Source of the DNA: Candidatus Rhodobacter oscarellae | GTDB lineage: Bacteria > Pseudomonadota > Alphaproteobacteria > Rhodobacterales > Rhodobacteraceae | Length of the DNA: 64,000 nt | Assembly: GCF_001078595.1 (NCBI RefSeq) | Contig: NZ_LFTY01000002.1 | Coordinates: forward strand, 3,296,862 to 3,360,861 | Direction of reading: 5' to 3' | In this document: positions 19,089-27,392 of the stretch, in pieces | Layout of the letters: each line of letters begins with the position of its first letter | Position numbering within the stretch: the stretch's first letter is position 1 | Translations under genes and position numbers: made by a program | The notes under the pieces: model-generated | The model's input: only the letters and a program-made list of their open reading frames with translations | The model's database searches: none | Told to the model about the DNA's origin: nothing

Positions 19089-19435
19089 AAAAAGATTCGC
19101 GTGCTGAAAACTTTCTGAATCTCAGGGACTTGGTTAACCCGTCTTTTGCCGATAAACATGCTGCTTAAATTTTGAACATGTGCTCGAAACTTGCCCAAAT
19201 GCCTTGCAGAATCCCGCGCCTGGCGTTCCAACCCCGCCAATAAAACTCGCAGACTGGGGGTGAACCCGCCTTAAGTGCCACCGCGGGTGCCGCAAGCCCC
19301 GCTTGAAAGCGTGCGATGGCATCGGTCTGGAAACCAAGAAACGCCACCGCACTCCGCACATAACTGCGTGGGTGGCATATGGCGTTCTTCGTCATGTTTC
19401 GCAACGTCCCCGCGCCTTCCGCAAAGGGAAATGCG
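19089..19435. other. 347-bp non-coding region upstream of urtA
   Basis: No credible gene. It contains two GANTC sites (GATTC 19094-19098, GAATC 19117-19121) and a CtrA-like TTAACC (19134-19139). The half next to urtA should carry its promoter. I looked for a sigma-54 GG-N10-GC site and a canonical NtrC dyad, which urea transporters often have, and found no clear match. Confidence 0.35.
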
Positions 19436-20710
19436 ATGAAGAAACTACTTGGAACAACCGCTGCTCTTGTTCTGGCCGCTGCCGCGCCTGCCATGGCCTG
19501 CGACGCGCCGATCAAAGTGGGCGTGCTGCACTCGCTGTCGGGCACGATGGCGATCTCGGAGACCACCCTGAAGGACACCATGGTCATGCTGATCGACCAG
19601 CAGAACGCCGCCGGCGGCGTGCTGGGCTGCGAACTGGAGGCCGTTGTGGTCGACCCGGCCTCCGACTGGCCGCTCTTTGCGGAGAAGGCGCGCGAGCTGT
19701 TGACCGTGCATGAGGTGGACGTGATCTTTGGCAACTGGACCTCGGTGAGCCGCAAATCCGTGCTGCCCGTGATCGAAGAGCTGAACGGCCTGCTGTTCTA
19801 CCCCGTCCAGTACGAGGGCGAGGAGAGCTCCAAGAACGTGTTCTACACCGGTGCGGCGCCCAACCAACAGGCGATCCCGGCCACGGATTACTTCTTGGAA
19901 GAGCTTGAGGTCGAGAAATTCGCCCTGCTCGGCACCGACTATGTCTACCCGCGGACCACGAACAACATCCTGGAAAGCTACCTGCAGCAAAAGGGCATCG
20001 CGGCGGACGACATCTTTGTCAACTACACCCCCTTCGGGCATAGCGACTGGTCCAAGATCGTCTCTGACGTTGTGGCGCTGGGCGCGGACGGCAAGAAGGT
20101 CGGCGTTATCTCGACCATCAACGGCGACGCCAACGTTGGCTTCTACAAAGAGCTGGCCGCGGCTGGCATCTCGGCCGACGACATCCCCGTTGTGGCCTTC
20201 TCGGTCGGCGAGGAAGAGCTGGCCGGTCTCGACACCACCAACCTGGTGGGCCACCTGGCGGCCTGGAACTACTTCCAGTCGGCCGAGAGCGAGGCAAACG
20301 AGGGCTGGGTTGAGGCCTGGAAGGCCACCATGGGCGAAGAGCGCGTGACCAACGACCCGATGGAGGCGCATTACATCGGCTTCAACATGTGGGTGAACGC
20401 CGCGACCGCTGCCGGCACCACCGACGTGGACGCCGTGCGGACCGCCATGTACGGCCAGGAGTTCCCGAACCTGACCGGCGGCACCGCCGTGATGCTGCCC
20501 AACCACCACCTCGCCAAGCCCGTGCTGATCGGCGAGATCCAGGAGGACGGCCAGTTCGACATCATCAGCCAGACCTCGGAAGTGCCGGGCGACGCCTGGA
20601 CCGACTACCTGCCGGAAAGCGCCGTGCTGAAGTCCGACTGGGCTGAGCTGGGCTGTGGCATGTACAACACCGAGACCTCGACCTGCGTGCAGATCAAGTC
20701 GAACTACTAA
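19436..20710 (+). CDS. urtA: Urea ABC transporter, substrate-binding protein
   Basis: Periplasmic urea-binding protein of the UrtABCDE importer. 424 residues with a signal peptide (MKKLLGTTAALVLAAAAPAMA) followed by IKVGVLHSLSGTMAISETTLKD, NAAGGVLG, the YPVQYEGEE segment that is diagnostic for UrtA/AmiC-type proteins, and ANVGFYKEL. AAAGGGA precedes ATG 19436. A strong GC hairpin follows the gene, so urtA mRNA probably accumulates above the rest of the operon, as is common for binding proteins. Confidence 0.95.
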   Translation: MKKLLGTTAALVLAAAAPAMACDAPIKVGVLHSLSGTMAISETTLKDTMVMLIDQQNAAGGVLGCELEAVVVDPASDWPLFAEKARELLTVHEVDVIFGNWTSVSRKSVLPVIEELNGLLFYPVQYEGEESSKNVFYTGAAPNQQAIPATDYFLEELEVEKFALLGTDYVYPRTTNNILESYLQQKGIAADDIFVNYTPFGHSDWSKIVSDVVALGADGKKVGVISTINGDANVGFYKELAAAGISADDIPVVAFSVGEEELAGLDTTNLVGHLAAWNYFQSAESEANEGWVEAWKATMGEERVTNDPMEAHYIGFNMWVNAATAAGTTDVDAVRTAMYGQEFPNLTGGTAVMLPNHHLAKPVLIGEIQEDGQFDIISQTSEVPGDAWTDYLPESAVLKSDWAELGCGMYNTETSTCVQIKSNY

Positions 20711-20742
20711 GGTTTCGTCGCGGCTGACGCCGCGCCGACCAA

Positions 20743-20800
20743 CTGGGGGGAGGCTCTGCCTCCCCCCAGACCCCCCTCCGGGATATTTCCAAACCGAAGA
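20743..20800 (+). repeat. Hairpin and conserved tail element between urtA and urtB
   Basis: CTGGGGGGAGGC (20743-20754) and GCCTCCCCCCAG (20758-20769) form a perfect 12-bp stem with a TCT loop. It is followed by ACCCCCCTCCGGGATATTT and an AAGAAGA stretch. I recognise the general form (GC stem, then a GGATATTT-like tail and an A/G-rich end) as frequent in Rhodobacteraceae intergenic DNA; this is from memory, not a search. Here it probably attenuates transcription after urtA. Confidence 0.6.
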
Positions 20801-20847
20801 AGACCCTTGCGCTGCGGAAAAGCGGCGCGTGTGTGAAGTGAGGCGAC

Positions 20848-22812
20848 GTGCAGCAGATCCTGAAACTGATCGCGATTTGTGTCGTGGCCGTTCTGCCCTT
20901 GGGCCCTGTCGCGGCGCAGGACGCCGAAGCCCCCATCCAGCAACTCCTGCAGGAGCATGGCGACATCATCGCCAAGAGCTCGCGCAAGACCATCGCCCCG
21001 GCGATCGATGCCCTGGCCGCCAGCGGGCTGGCCGAGGCGCAGGCCGTTCTGGAGCGCTGGCAGGCCAAGGAGATGTGGCGCAACAAAGAGACCGGTCTCT
21101 TTGTGTACGGCACGAAGACCAAGAAAGAGCTGGCCGCCTTTGACTTCGCCAGCGGTGCCGAGATCGGCACCTTCCCCACCAAGGAATTCAAGCAGCTGAA
21201 ACCCAATAGCGGCATCCGCGGCATGATCGGCGCCGCGCTGGTGCAGTTCCAGCTGAACGCGCCCGACCCCGTGGCGCGGGCCACCGCCCTGGACGCCATC
21301 GAGCGCGACGCCGAGCCCGCGCATCTGACCGCCCTGCGCGGCGCCATCGAGGGCGAGGCCGATGCCGGGCTGAAGGCCCGCAAGGCACGACTGGAGCGTC
21401 TGCTGACGATCCGCTTCGCCGAGGGTGACGCCGAGCGCATCGCCGCCATCGAGGGCTTTGCCGGCGATTTGGGCGTGGATGTGCGCGCCACATTGAATCC
21501 GCTCGTGGTGACCGAGATCGCCTTCGCCGACGCGGCCCCTGACGGGCCCGAGGTCGCGCGGCTGATCACCTTGGGGGAGGCGACGCTGTCGCGTCGCGAT
21601 GCCTATGACATGCTGGTGGCCGCCGAGCTGGCGCCGCCGCGCCTGGACGCCGACGCCAAGCGCACCGCCCTGATCGAGAACATCTCGGACGGGCAGGTCG
21701 CGGGCGTGCAGGTCGCCTCGCTGAGCACCGAGGCCGCGCGCGACATCGCCTATGCCAAGCTCGCCGAGCGCGGGCTGGCCGCGCCCGCCGCCACCGAGGC
21801 CCAGATCGACGCCGCGCTGGCGCAGCGGACCTTCTTTGAGCGCTATACCGGCGCTACGCCCAGCGTGGCCGTGGCGGCGCTGAGCGTGCTGCAATCCATC
21901 GAGGCCAAGGTCGCGGTGAACCAGACCGCGGACCTGGCCTTGGACGCCATATCCCTGGCTTCTATCTACTTCCTGGCCGCCATCGGCCTGGCCATCACCT
22001 TCGGCGTGATGCGGGTGATCAACATGGCCCATGGCGAGTTCATCATGATGGGCGCCTATACGGGCTATGTGGTGCAGCTTTTCGTGCCGAATTACACAAT
22101 GTCGATCATCCTGGCGATCCCGCTGGCCTTCGCGGTGACCTTCGCGGCGGGGGTGGCGATGGAGCGGCTGGTGATCCGCTGGCTCTACCACCGGCCCTTG
22201 GAGACCCTGCTGGCGACCTTCGGGATCTCGATCGCGCTGCAGCAGATCGCCAAGAACATCTTTGGCACCCAGGCGCGGCCGCTCACGGCGCCGGGCTGGC
22301 TGGACGGCTCGCTGGTGTTCAACGACATCGTCTCGATCAGCTATATCCGGATCGCGATCTTCGTGCTGGCCTTGCTGTTCCTGGCGCTGTTCCTCTTCGT
22401 GATGAACCGCACGCGGCTGGGGCTGGAGGTGCGCGCGGTGACGCAGAACCCGCGCATGGCGGCCTCGATGGGGATCAACCCCGACCGGATCAACATGCTG
22501 ACCTTCGGCTTCGGCTCGGGGATCGCGGGGATCGCGGGCGTGGCGATTGGGCTTTACGCCAAGGTGACCTCCGAGATGGGGGCGGATTACATCGTGCAGT
22601 CCTTCATGACGGTGGTCGTGGGCGGCGTGGGCAACATCTGGGGCACGCTGCTGGGGGCGAGCATGGTGGGGGTCTTCCAGAAGGGCGTGGAGTGGCTGAA
22701 CCCCTCGAACACGCTGGCCGCGCAGACCTACATGATCCTCTTCGTGATCCTTTTCATTCAGTTCCGGCCACGGGGCATCATCGCCCTCAAGGGCCGCGCG
22801 GCGGAGGCATAG
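20848..22812 (+). CDS. urtB: Urea ABC transporter, permease subunit UrtB
   Basis: Inner-membrane permease of the urea importer. 654 residues: a signal peptide (GTG start, then QQILKLIAICVVAVLPLGPV), a long periplasmic helical region (about 25-355) and a C-terminal permease domain of the LivH/BPD_transp_2 type (about 365-650), with the family motifs FGVMRVINMAHGEFIMMGAY and RAVTQNPRMAASMGINPDRI. The extended N-terminal part is the normal UrtB form. GTG 20848 has GAGG 6 bases upstream. It is separated from urtC by an unrelated 128-residue secreted protein gene. Confidence 0.94.
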   Translation: MQQILKLIAICVVAVLPLGPVAAQDAEAPIQQLLQEHGDIIAKSSRKTIAPAIDALAASGLAEAQAVLERWQAKEMWRNKETGLFVYGTKTKKELAAFDFASGAEIGTFPTKEFKQLKPNSGIRGMIGAALVQFQLNAPDPVARATALDAIERDAEPAHLTALRGAIEGEADAGLKARKARLERLLTIRFAEGDAERIAAIEGFAGDLGVDVRATLNPLVVTEIAFADAAPDGPEVARLITLGEATLSRRDAYDMLVAAELAPPRLDADAKRTALIENISDGQVAGVQVASLSTEAARDIAYAKLAERGLAAPAATEAQIDAALAQRTFFERYTGATPSVAVAALSVLQSIEAKVAVNQTADLALDAISLASIYFLAAIGLAITFGVMRVINMAHGEFIMMGAYTGYVVQLFVPNYTMSIILAIPLAFAVTFAAGVAMERLVIRWLYHRPLETLLATFGISIALQQIAKNIFGTQARPLTAPGWLDGSLVFNDIVSISYIRIAIFVLALLFLALFLFVMNRTRLGLEVRAVTQNPRMAASMGINPDRINMLTFGFGSGIAGIAGVAIGLYAKVTSEMGADYIVQSFMTVVVGGVGNIWGTLLGASMVGVFQKGVEWLNPSNTLAAQTYMILFVILFIQFRPRGIIALKGRAAEA

Positions 22813-22879
22813 AGAATGCTTGATCTTGAGACGCCAATCGGGGACGCTGGGCCTCGAATTTTAAGCAAAGGACTTGTTC

Positions 22880-23266
22880 ATGCTTCGCTACATCGCGCTT
22901 CTGTCCTGCCTCGCGGGACCGGCGCTCGCCGATGGTTTCGGCTTTCGCACCCCATCGGCCAACATTTTTTGCAACGGCTCGCTGCAGGGCGGCGCGCAGC
23001 TATACTGCACCATTATCAACCACAACGGCTCTGGGGGCTGCGCCTCCGGGAGGCAGTTCGACATGCGCATGGGCGAGCGCGGCAGGGTGCAGGCCACCTG
23101 CGGGCGTCCGTCCGGAAAGGCGTCCCGGTACACCGACATCGCGGAATACGGCGCGACCGGCAATTTCGGGCGCATAACATGCACATCGCAGACCACCGGG
23201 TTTACCTGCACCAATGCGGATGGCCATGGGTTCTTCCTGTCGCGCGCAAAGCAGCTGGTGTTCTAA
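22880..23266 (+). CDS. Small secreted cysteine-rich protein (DUF6636-like) between urtB and urtC
   Basis: 128 residues with a signal peptide (MLRYIALLSCLAGPALA) and a mature domain opening FGFRTPSANIFCNG, which resembles the FxTPSxNIxC start of DUF6636 proteins. Cysteines recur at roughly regular spacing (IFCNG, LYCTI, GGCASG, ATCGR, ITCTS, FTCTN), consistent with three disulfides. AAAGGA precedes ATG 22880. It sits in a 480-base space between urtB and urtC, and ends 27 bases before urtC, so it is likely co-transcribed with the urea transporter. It is not a known transport subunit. Function unknown. Confidence 0.75.
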   Translation: MLRYIALLSCLAGPALADGFGFRTPSANIFCNGSLQGGAQLYCTIINHNGSGGCASGRQFDMRMGERGRVQATCGRPSGKASRYTDIAEYGATGNFGRITCTSQTTGFTCTNADGHGFFLSRAKQLVF

Positions 23267-23293
23267 GTCACGCAAAACGTGCGGGGGCGGCGC

Positions 23294-24529
23294 ATGTCTG
23301 AGGCACGGCTTACGCAATCCCGGCGCGGGCCCCTGGTGGCGCGCCACCCCTCGCTGGTGATCTTCCTGGTGGTGCTGGCGCTGTTCACCCTGGGGGTGAC
23401 GGTGCTGGCCGAGGGGTTCGGGATGGGCATGATCTCAACCTCCTTCGTGAAGACCCTGGGCAAGACGCTGTGCCTGTGCCTGGTGGCCTTGGCGATGGAC
23501 CTGGTCTGGGGCTATTGCGGGATCCTGTCGCTGGGGCACATGGCGTTCTTCGGGATCGGGGGCTACGCGATTGGCATGTGGCTGATGTATGCGCGCACCG
23601 AGATCATCGTGGCCGAGAGCATGGCCGCCGCGGCCCTGCCGCCCACAGCCGCGGAGATATCGCAGGGGATCGCCACGCAAATCTTCGGCGTGGTGGGCGC
23701 GTCCGAGTTCCCGCCCATCTGGGCCTTCGCGCATTCGCTGCCGCTGCAGCTGGCGGCGGTGGTGCTGGTGCCGGGGCTCTTGGCGCTGGTCTTCGGCTGG
23801 CTGGCCTTCCGCAGCCGGGTGACGGGCGTGTACCTGTCGATCCTGACGCAGGCGATGACGCTGGCGCTGGCGCTGTACCTGTTCCAGAACGACAGCGGGC
23901 TGCGCGGGAATAACGGGCTCTCGGGGCTGCAGAACCTGCCCGGGCTGGACGCGGTGCCGCAGGCGACGGTGTCTTTGTGGTTCTTCTGGGGCTCGGCGCT
24001 GGCGCTGGGGCTGGCCTACGCCCTATGCACCTGGGTGGTGTCGGGCAAGTTCGGCTCGGTGATCCGGGCGATCCGCGACGACGAGAGCCGGGTGCGGTTC
24101 CTGGGCTACTCGGTGGAGGCGTATAAGCTGTTCATCTTCACCTTCACGGCCATCCTGGCGGGGATCGCCGGCGCGCTCTACTACCCGCAGGCGGGGATCA
24201 TCAACCCGGCAGAGATCGCGCCGATTGCGTCGATCTACCTGGCGGTCTGGGTGGCGATCGGCGGGCGCGGGCGGCTCTATGGGGCGGTGATCGGCGCGGG
24301 TTTTGTGTCGCTGTTGTCGACCTGGTTCACGGGCGGGCAGGCGCCGGACGTGAATTTGGGGGTCTACACGATCCAGTGGGTGGATTGGTGGACGGTGCTC
24401 TTGGGGCTCAGCTTCGTGGCGGTGACGTTGTTTGCGCCGCAGGGGATCGGCGGGCTGTTTGATCTGCTCTCGCGGCGCGCGCGCGCCGAGGAGGGCCCGC
24501 AAGGGCTCAAGGAGGCGCCCCAGAAATGA
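23294..24529 (+). CDS. urtC: Urea ABC transporter, permease subunit UrtC
   Basis: Second permease (LivM-like) of the urea importer. 411 residues with about ten hydrophobic segments and the LivM landmarks LVWGYCGILSLGHMAFFGIGGY and GKFGSVIRAIRDDESRVRFLGY, plus GNNGLSGLQNLPG. ATG 23294 follows a G-rich Shine-Dalgarno-like stretch; an in-frame GTG five codons earlier is less likely. It overlaps urtD by 4 bases (ATGA). Confidence 0.93.
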   Translation: MSEARLTQSRRGPLVARHPSLVIFLVVLALFTLGVTVLAEGFGMGMISTSFVKTLGKTLCLCLVALAMDLVWGYCGILSLGHMAFFGIGGYAIGMWLMYARTEIIVAESMAAAALPPTAAEISQGIATQIFGVVGASEFPPIWAFAHSLPLQLAAVVLVPGLLALVFGWLAFRSRVTGVYLSILTQAMTLALALYLFQNDSGLRGNNGLSGLQNLPGLDAVPQATVSLWFFWGSALALGLAYALCTWVVSGKFGSVIRAIRDDESRVRFLGYSVEAYKLFIFTFTAILAGIAGALYYPQAGIINPAEIAPIASIYLAVWVAIGGRGRLYGAVIGAGFVSLLSTWFTGGQAPDVNLGVYTIQWVDWWTVLLGLSFVAVTLFAPQGIGGLFDLLSRRARAEEGPQGLKEAPQK

Positions 24530-25266
24530 ACACGCTGCTAGAGGTCTCCGGGGTCTCCGTCTCCTTCGACGGGTTCAAGGCGATCAACAACCTGACCTTC
24601 AACATCGGCGCGGCGGAGCTGCGCGCGGTGATCGGCCCGAACGGGGCGGGCAAGACGACCTTCATGGATATCGTGACGGGCAAGACGCGCCCCGATGAGG
24701 GGCGGGTGATCTGGGGCGAGAAATCGCAGTCTCTGCTGGCGATGTCCGAGAGCCAGATCGCCCAGGCCGGCATTGGGCGCAAGTTCCAGCGTCCCACGGT
24801 GTTCGAGGACCAGTCGGTGGCCGACAACCTGATGCTGGCGCTGCGCAACAAGCGCGGGCCGCTGGCGGTGCTGCGGTTCCGGCCCTCGGGCGACGACCAC
24901 GCCAAGGTGCGCGACCTGGCCACGCAGATCGGGCTCACCCAGGCGCTGGAGCGCAAGTCGGGCGAGCTCAGCCACGGCCAGAAGCAGTGGCTGGAGATCG
25001 GCATGCTGCTGGCGCAGGACCCCAAGCTGCTCTTGGTGGACGAGCCCGCCGCGGGCATGACCCCCGCCGAGCGCGAGCACACCACCGAGATCCTGGTGGA
25101 GGCCGCCAAGACCCGCGCCGTGGTGGTGGTCGAGCAAGACATGGAATTCGTCCGCCGCCTGGGCTGCAAGGTCACGGTGCTGCATGAGGGCTCGGTGCTG
25201 GCCGAGGGCTCCATCGACCACGTGACCAGCGACGAGAAGGTGATCGAGGTGTATCTTGGCCGATAG
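24526..25266 (+). CDS. urtD: Urea ABC transporter, ATPase UrtD
   Basis: Cytoplasmic ATPase of the LivG type. 246 residues with Walker A GPNGAGKTT (about 39-47), ABC signature LSHGQKQWLEIGM and Walker B LLLVDEPAAGM. The signature motif LSHGQ instead of LSGGQ is usual in this family. The start overlaps the urtC stop and its end overlaps the start region of urtE, so the three genes are translationally coupled. Confidence 0.95.
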   Translation: MNTLLEVSGVSVSFDGFKAINNLTFNIGAAELRAVIGPNGAGKTTFMDIVTGKTRPDEGRVIWGEKSQSLLAMSESQIAQAGIGRKFQRPTVFEDQSVADNLMLALRNKRGPLAVLRFRPSGDDHAKVRDLATQIGLTQALERKSGELSHGQKQWLEIGMLLAQDPKLLLVDEPAAGMTPAEREHTTEILVEAAKTRAVVVVEQDMEFVRRLGCKVTVLHEGSVLAEGSIDHVTSDEKVIEVYLGR

Positions 25267-25963
25267 CTTGATGGAGATCGAGGACCTGACGCTGCATTAT
25301 GGCGGCAGTCAGATCCTGAACGGGGTCAGCCTCAGCGCCGCGCGCGGCGCGGTGACCTGTGTGATGGGCACCAACGGGGTGGGCAAGACCAGCCTGCTCA
25401 AGGCGATCTCGGGCACGCATGGGCGCAGCGGCGGCAGCTACAGGCTGGATGGCGAGCAGATCAGCAAGGCCAGCGCCCACGCGCTGGCGCAAAAGGGCGT
25501 GGCCTATGTGCCCCAGGGGCGCGAGATCTTCCCCTTTCTGACGGTGCGCGAGAACCTCGAGACCGGCTTTGCCTGCCTGCCGCGCGACCAGCGGCAGCTG
25601 CCCGAGGAGATCTTCGAGCATTTCCCGATCCTCAAGGACTTCCTGGGGCGCCGCGGCGGCGACCTCTCGGGTGGGCAGCAGCAGCAGCTGGCGATTGCGC
25701 GGGCGCTGGTGACCCGGCCCAAGCTGTTGTTGCTGGACGAGCCGACCGAGGGCATCCAGCCCAATATCATCCAGCAGATCGGCCAGGTGATCCGCGACCT
25801 GCGGGCGCGGGCCGAGATGGCGATTGTGCTGGTGGAGCAGTATTTCGACTTCGCCTATGAGCTGGGCGACCGGTTCACGGTGCTGGAACGCGGCAGCGTG
25901 AAGTTCTCCGGCACAAGAGACGCGATTGCGCGCGACGCGCTTTTGGCCTCGGTGTCGGTCTAA
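25256..25963 (+). CDS. urtE: Urea ABC transporter, ATPase UrtE
   Basis: Second ATPase, LivF type. 235 residues from TTG 25256: Walker A GTNGVGKTS, ABC signature LSGGQQQQLAIARAL and Walker B LLLLDEPTEGIQ. A start at ATG 25271 (MEIEDLTLHYGGSQ) would match the usual UrtE N-terminus better, but the TTG has GAGG a few bases upstream, so both remain possible. Last gene of the operon. No urease genes follow in this window; the downstream space holds palindromes and a GTCGG array. Confidence 0.93.
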   Translation: MADSLMEIEDLTLHYGGSQILNGVSLSAARGAVTCVMGTNGVGKTSLLKAISGTHGRSGGSYRLDGEQISKASAHALAQKGVAYVPQGREIFPFLTVRENLETGFACLPRDQRQLPEEIFEHFPILKDFLGRRGGDLSGGQQQQLAIARALVTRPKLLLLDEPTEGIQPNIIQQIGQVIRDLRARAEMAIVLVEQYFDFAYELGDRFTVLERGSVKFSGTRDAIARDALLASVSV

Positions 25964-25977
25964 ATCTGGGCGGTGGC

Positions 25978-26022
25978 GGAAGCTTAAAAAGCTTCCGGCC
26001 CGATTTCCTTGTAGGAAATCGG
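25978..26022. repeat. Pair of palindromes after urtE
   Basis: GGAAGCTT/AAGCTTCC (25978-25985 and 25989-25996) and CCGATTTCCT/AGGAAATCGG (26000-26009 and 26013-26022) are perfect hairpins placed back to back, like the pairs at 3468-3609 but of different sequence. Both sites separate convergent genes. Likely a bidirectional terminator. Confidence 0.6.
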
Positions 26023-26140
26023 CGGCAGGTCACAGAACTCGCGAAGCTGGGCGAATGCTGGGCCAGTCACTCCTGCCGTGAAATGGGAGGGCGGGTTCAC
26101 CGCGCGCTCTGTTAACCAAGGGGTCTGCCAGACACCGTGC

Positions 26141-26178
26141 CCGACAGAAGTCCGACGTTTTGCCGACGTTTTGCCGAC
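26141..26178 (-). repeat. Four-unit GTCGG array with 11-bp period
   Basis: On the minus strand GTCGG occurs four times with starts exactly 11 bp apart (plus-strand CCGAC at 26141, 26152, 26163 and 26174). Two of the spacers read CAAAAC. The same layout occurs on the plus strand at 57622-57659, and the two loci share GTCGGCAAAACGTCGG. On the minus strand a CCCCTTGG-containing stretch follows (near 26120), paralleled by CCCCCTAGG at the other locus. One-turn spacing suggests side-by-side binding of a protein on one DNA face. Confidence 0.7.
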
Positions 26179-26260
26179 ACCGGAATTCTCAACAAAATAA
26201 GGCGTTAACCCCCGATTCGCGGGATCTGTGTGCGCGCAGCGTTAAGAACCGGTCAAGGCC

Positions 26261-26626
26261 TCAGCCCGCGCCCTTCTCCCGTGCGATCTCGCCATAGGTC
26301 GCGGCGTTGGGGCAGTGCTGGGGCCCGAACTCGGTGGCCCGCCCGCTTAGATACCACCGACAGGCGCGCGGGCGGTCGCAGTTCTGGCAGCGCTCTAGGA
26401 TCTCCATCTCGCGCCAATGCGGGTGGCTGATATCCTCGTCGGTCAGGCCGAATTTCTCTGCCATGCCAAGCACTTGACGGCGCAGCTGGGGCCGGGCCAG
26501 GATCGTCTGCCGCAGGGCGTGGGGCTCCAGGGCCAGGTCGGAGAGCTCGGTATCGGCCATCGCGTCCAGCTCGCCTAGCTCGCGCCGCTGCGCCAGGTAG
26601 GTGGCGAGTTTCTCAAAAATGCCCAT
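26261..26626 (-). CDS. Small DUF6455-like cysteine protein
   Basis: A 121-residue cytoplasmic protein. The N-terminal half is helical and charged. The C-terminal third carries ERCQNCDRPRACRWYLSG and GPQHCPNAATY, a CxxC...C...C pattern that resembles DUF6455 proteins, small roseobacter proteins with a putative metal-binding site. No signal peptide or membrane helix. It is a monocistronic gene on the minus strand, convergent with urtE. Function unknown. Confidence 0.7.
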   Translation of the reverse strand: MGIFEKLATYLAQRRELGELDAMADTELSDLALEPHALRQTILARPQLRRQVLGMAEKFGLTDEDISHPHWREMEILERCQNCDRPRACRWYLSGRATEFGPQHCPNAATYGEIAREKGAG

Positions 26627-26692
26627 CGCTTGGCTCCTCCTTTATCCTGAAGGCAGCCTATAGCCCGGCCCCGGCCGCGGCTTTGATCTAAA

Positions 26693-27379
26693 TCAACTCA
26701 GGTGACCGCGGAAAAAGGCCGCGACTTCAGCGGCATAGAGATCCCGCGGCACGTCCCCGGTGATCGAGGCCTTGGCCTCGGCGATCTGCTCGGCGGTCAT
26801 CAGCGTGCTGCCGAACAAGTCGATGAGATCCTCGGTGAAGCCCGCGTCATATTCGGGGTGGAACTGCACCGAGAGCGCTGGGAAGTCGTCATAGGCCAGC
26901 GCGGCCACCGGGCAGTAGGGCGCCGAGGCGGTCACCGTCGCCCCGGGCGGTGCCTTCGTCACCTGGTCCTGATGCGCGACATAGGCGGGGGTCTCCGCGC
27001 CCGCCATGTCAAAGCGCCTTGCACCGGTGATGAAACCCTGGTCGACCTTCTCGGCCTTGCCGCCCAGAACATCCGCCATGATCTGGTGCCCAAAGCAGAT
27101 GCCAAAGATCGGCGTGCCATGTGCGCGGTGCGCCAAAATATTCTCGCGCAACGGCTGCATCCAGGGGGTATCATCATAGACGCCCTTCTCGGAGCCCGAG
27201 ATGATGATCCCATCGGTCTCGCCGGGCGCCTTGGGCGGCAAGTCGCCCGCGATATGCAGGCTCTCCAGGTCGGCCTCCGGCAGGTGCGGCGCGATCCAGC
27301 GGATCACGTGGTTGCCGGTGGGGCCGTATTTAGCGGTCAGCTTGTCGGGGCTGAGGCAGTCATAGACGGTAAGTTTCAT
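26693..27379 (-). CDS. Class I glutamine amidotransferase-like protein
   Basis: A 228-residue stand-alone GATase1 domain: the nucleophile Cys in GICFGHQIMADVLGG (near residue 95) and the catalytic His/Glu in SVQFHPEYD (near residue 173), so the triad is intact. It hydrolyses glutamine or another gamma-glutamyl bond. It lies 13 bases downstream of the FAD oxidoreductase and in the same direction as the glutamate-synthase-like genes, which suggests it acts on a gamma-glutamyl compound made by that set; no dedicated synthetase partner is encoded here. The substrate is not visible from the sequence. Confidence 0.85.
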   Translation of the reverse strand: MKLTVYDCLSPDKLTAKYGPTGNHVIRWIAPHLPEADLESLHIAGDLPPKAPGETDGIIISGSEKGVYDDTPWMQPLRENILAHRAHGTPIFGICFGHQIMADVLGGKAEKVDQGFITGARRFDMAGAETPAYVAHQDQVTKAPPGATVTASAPYCPVAALAYDDFPALSVQFHPEYDAGFTEDLIDLFGSTLMTAEQIAEAKASITGDVPRDLYAAEVAAFFRGHLS

Positions 27380-27392
27380 GTCGCCTCCCTAC

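Noticed and set aside
19255-19435. NtrC or sigma-54 site before urtA
   Set aside because: Partial matches (TGCCACC-GC-GGGTGCC, TGGCAT) do not satisfy the consensus or spacing.
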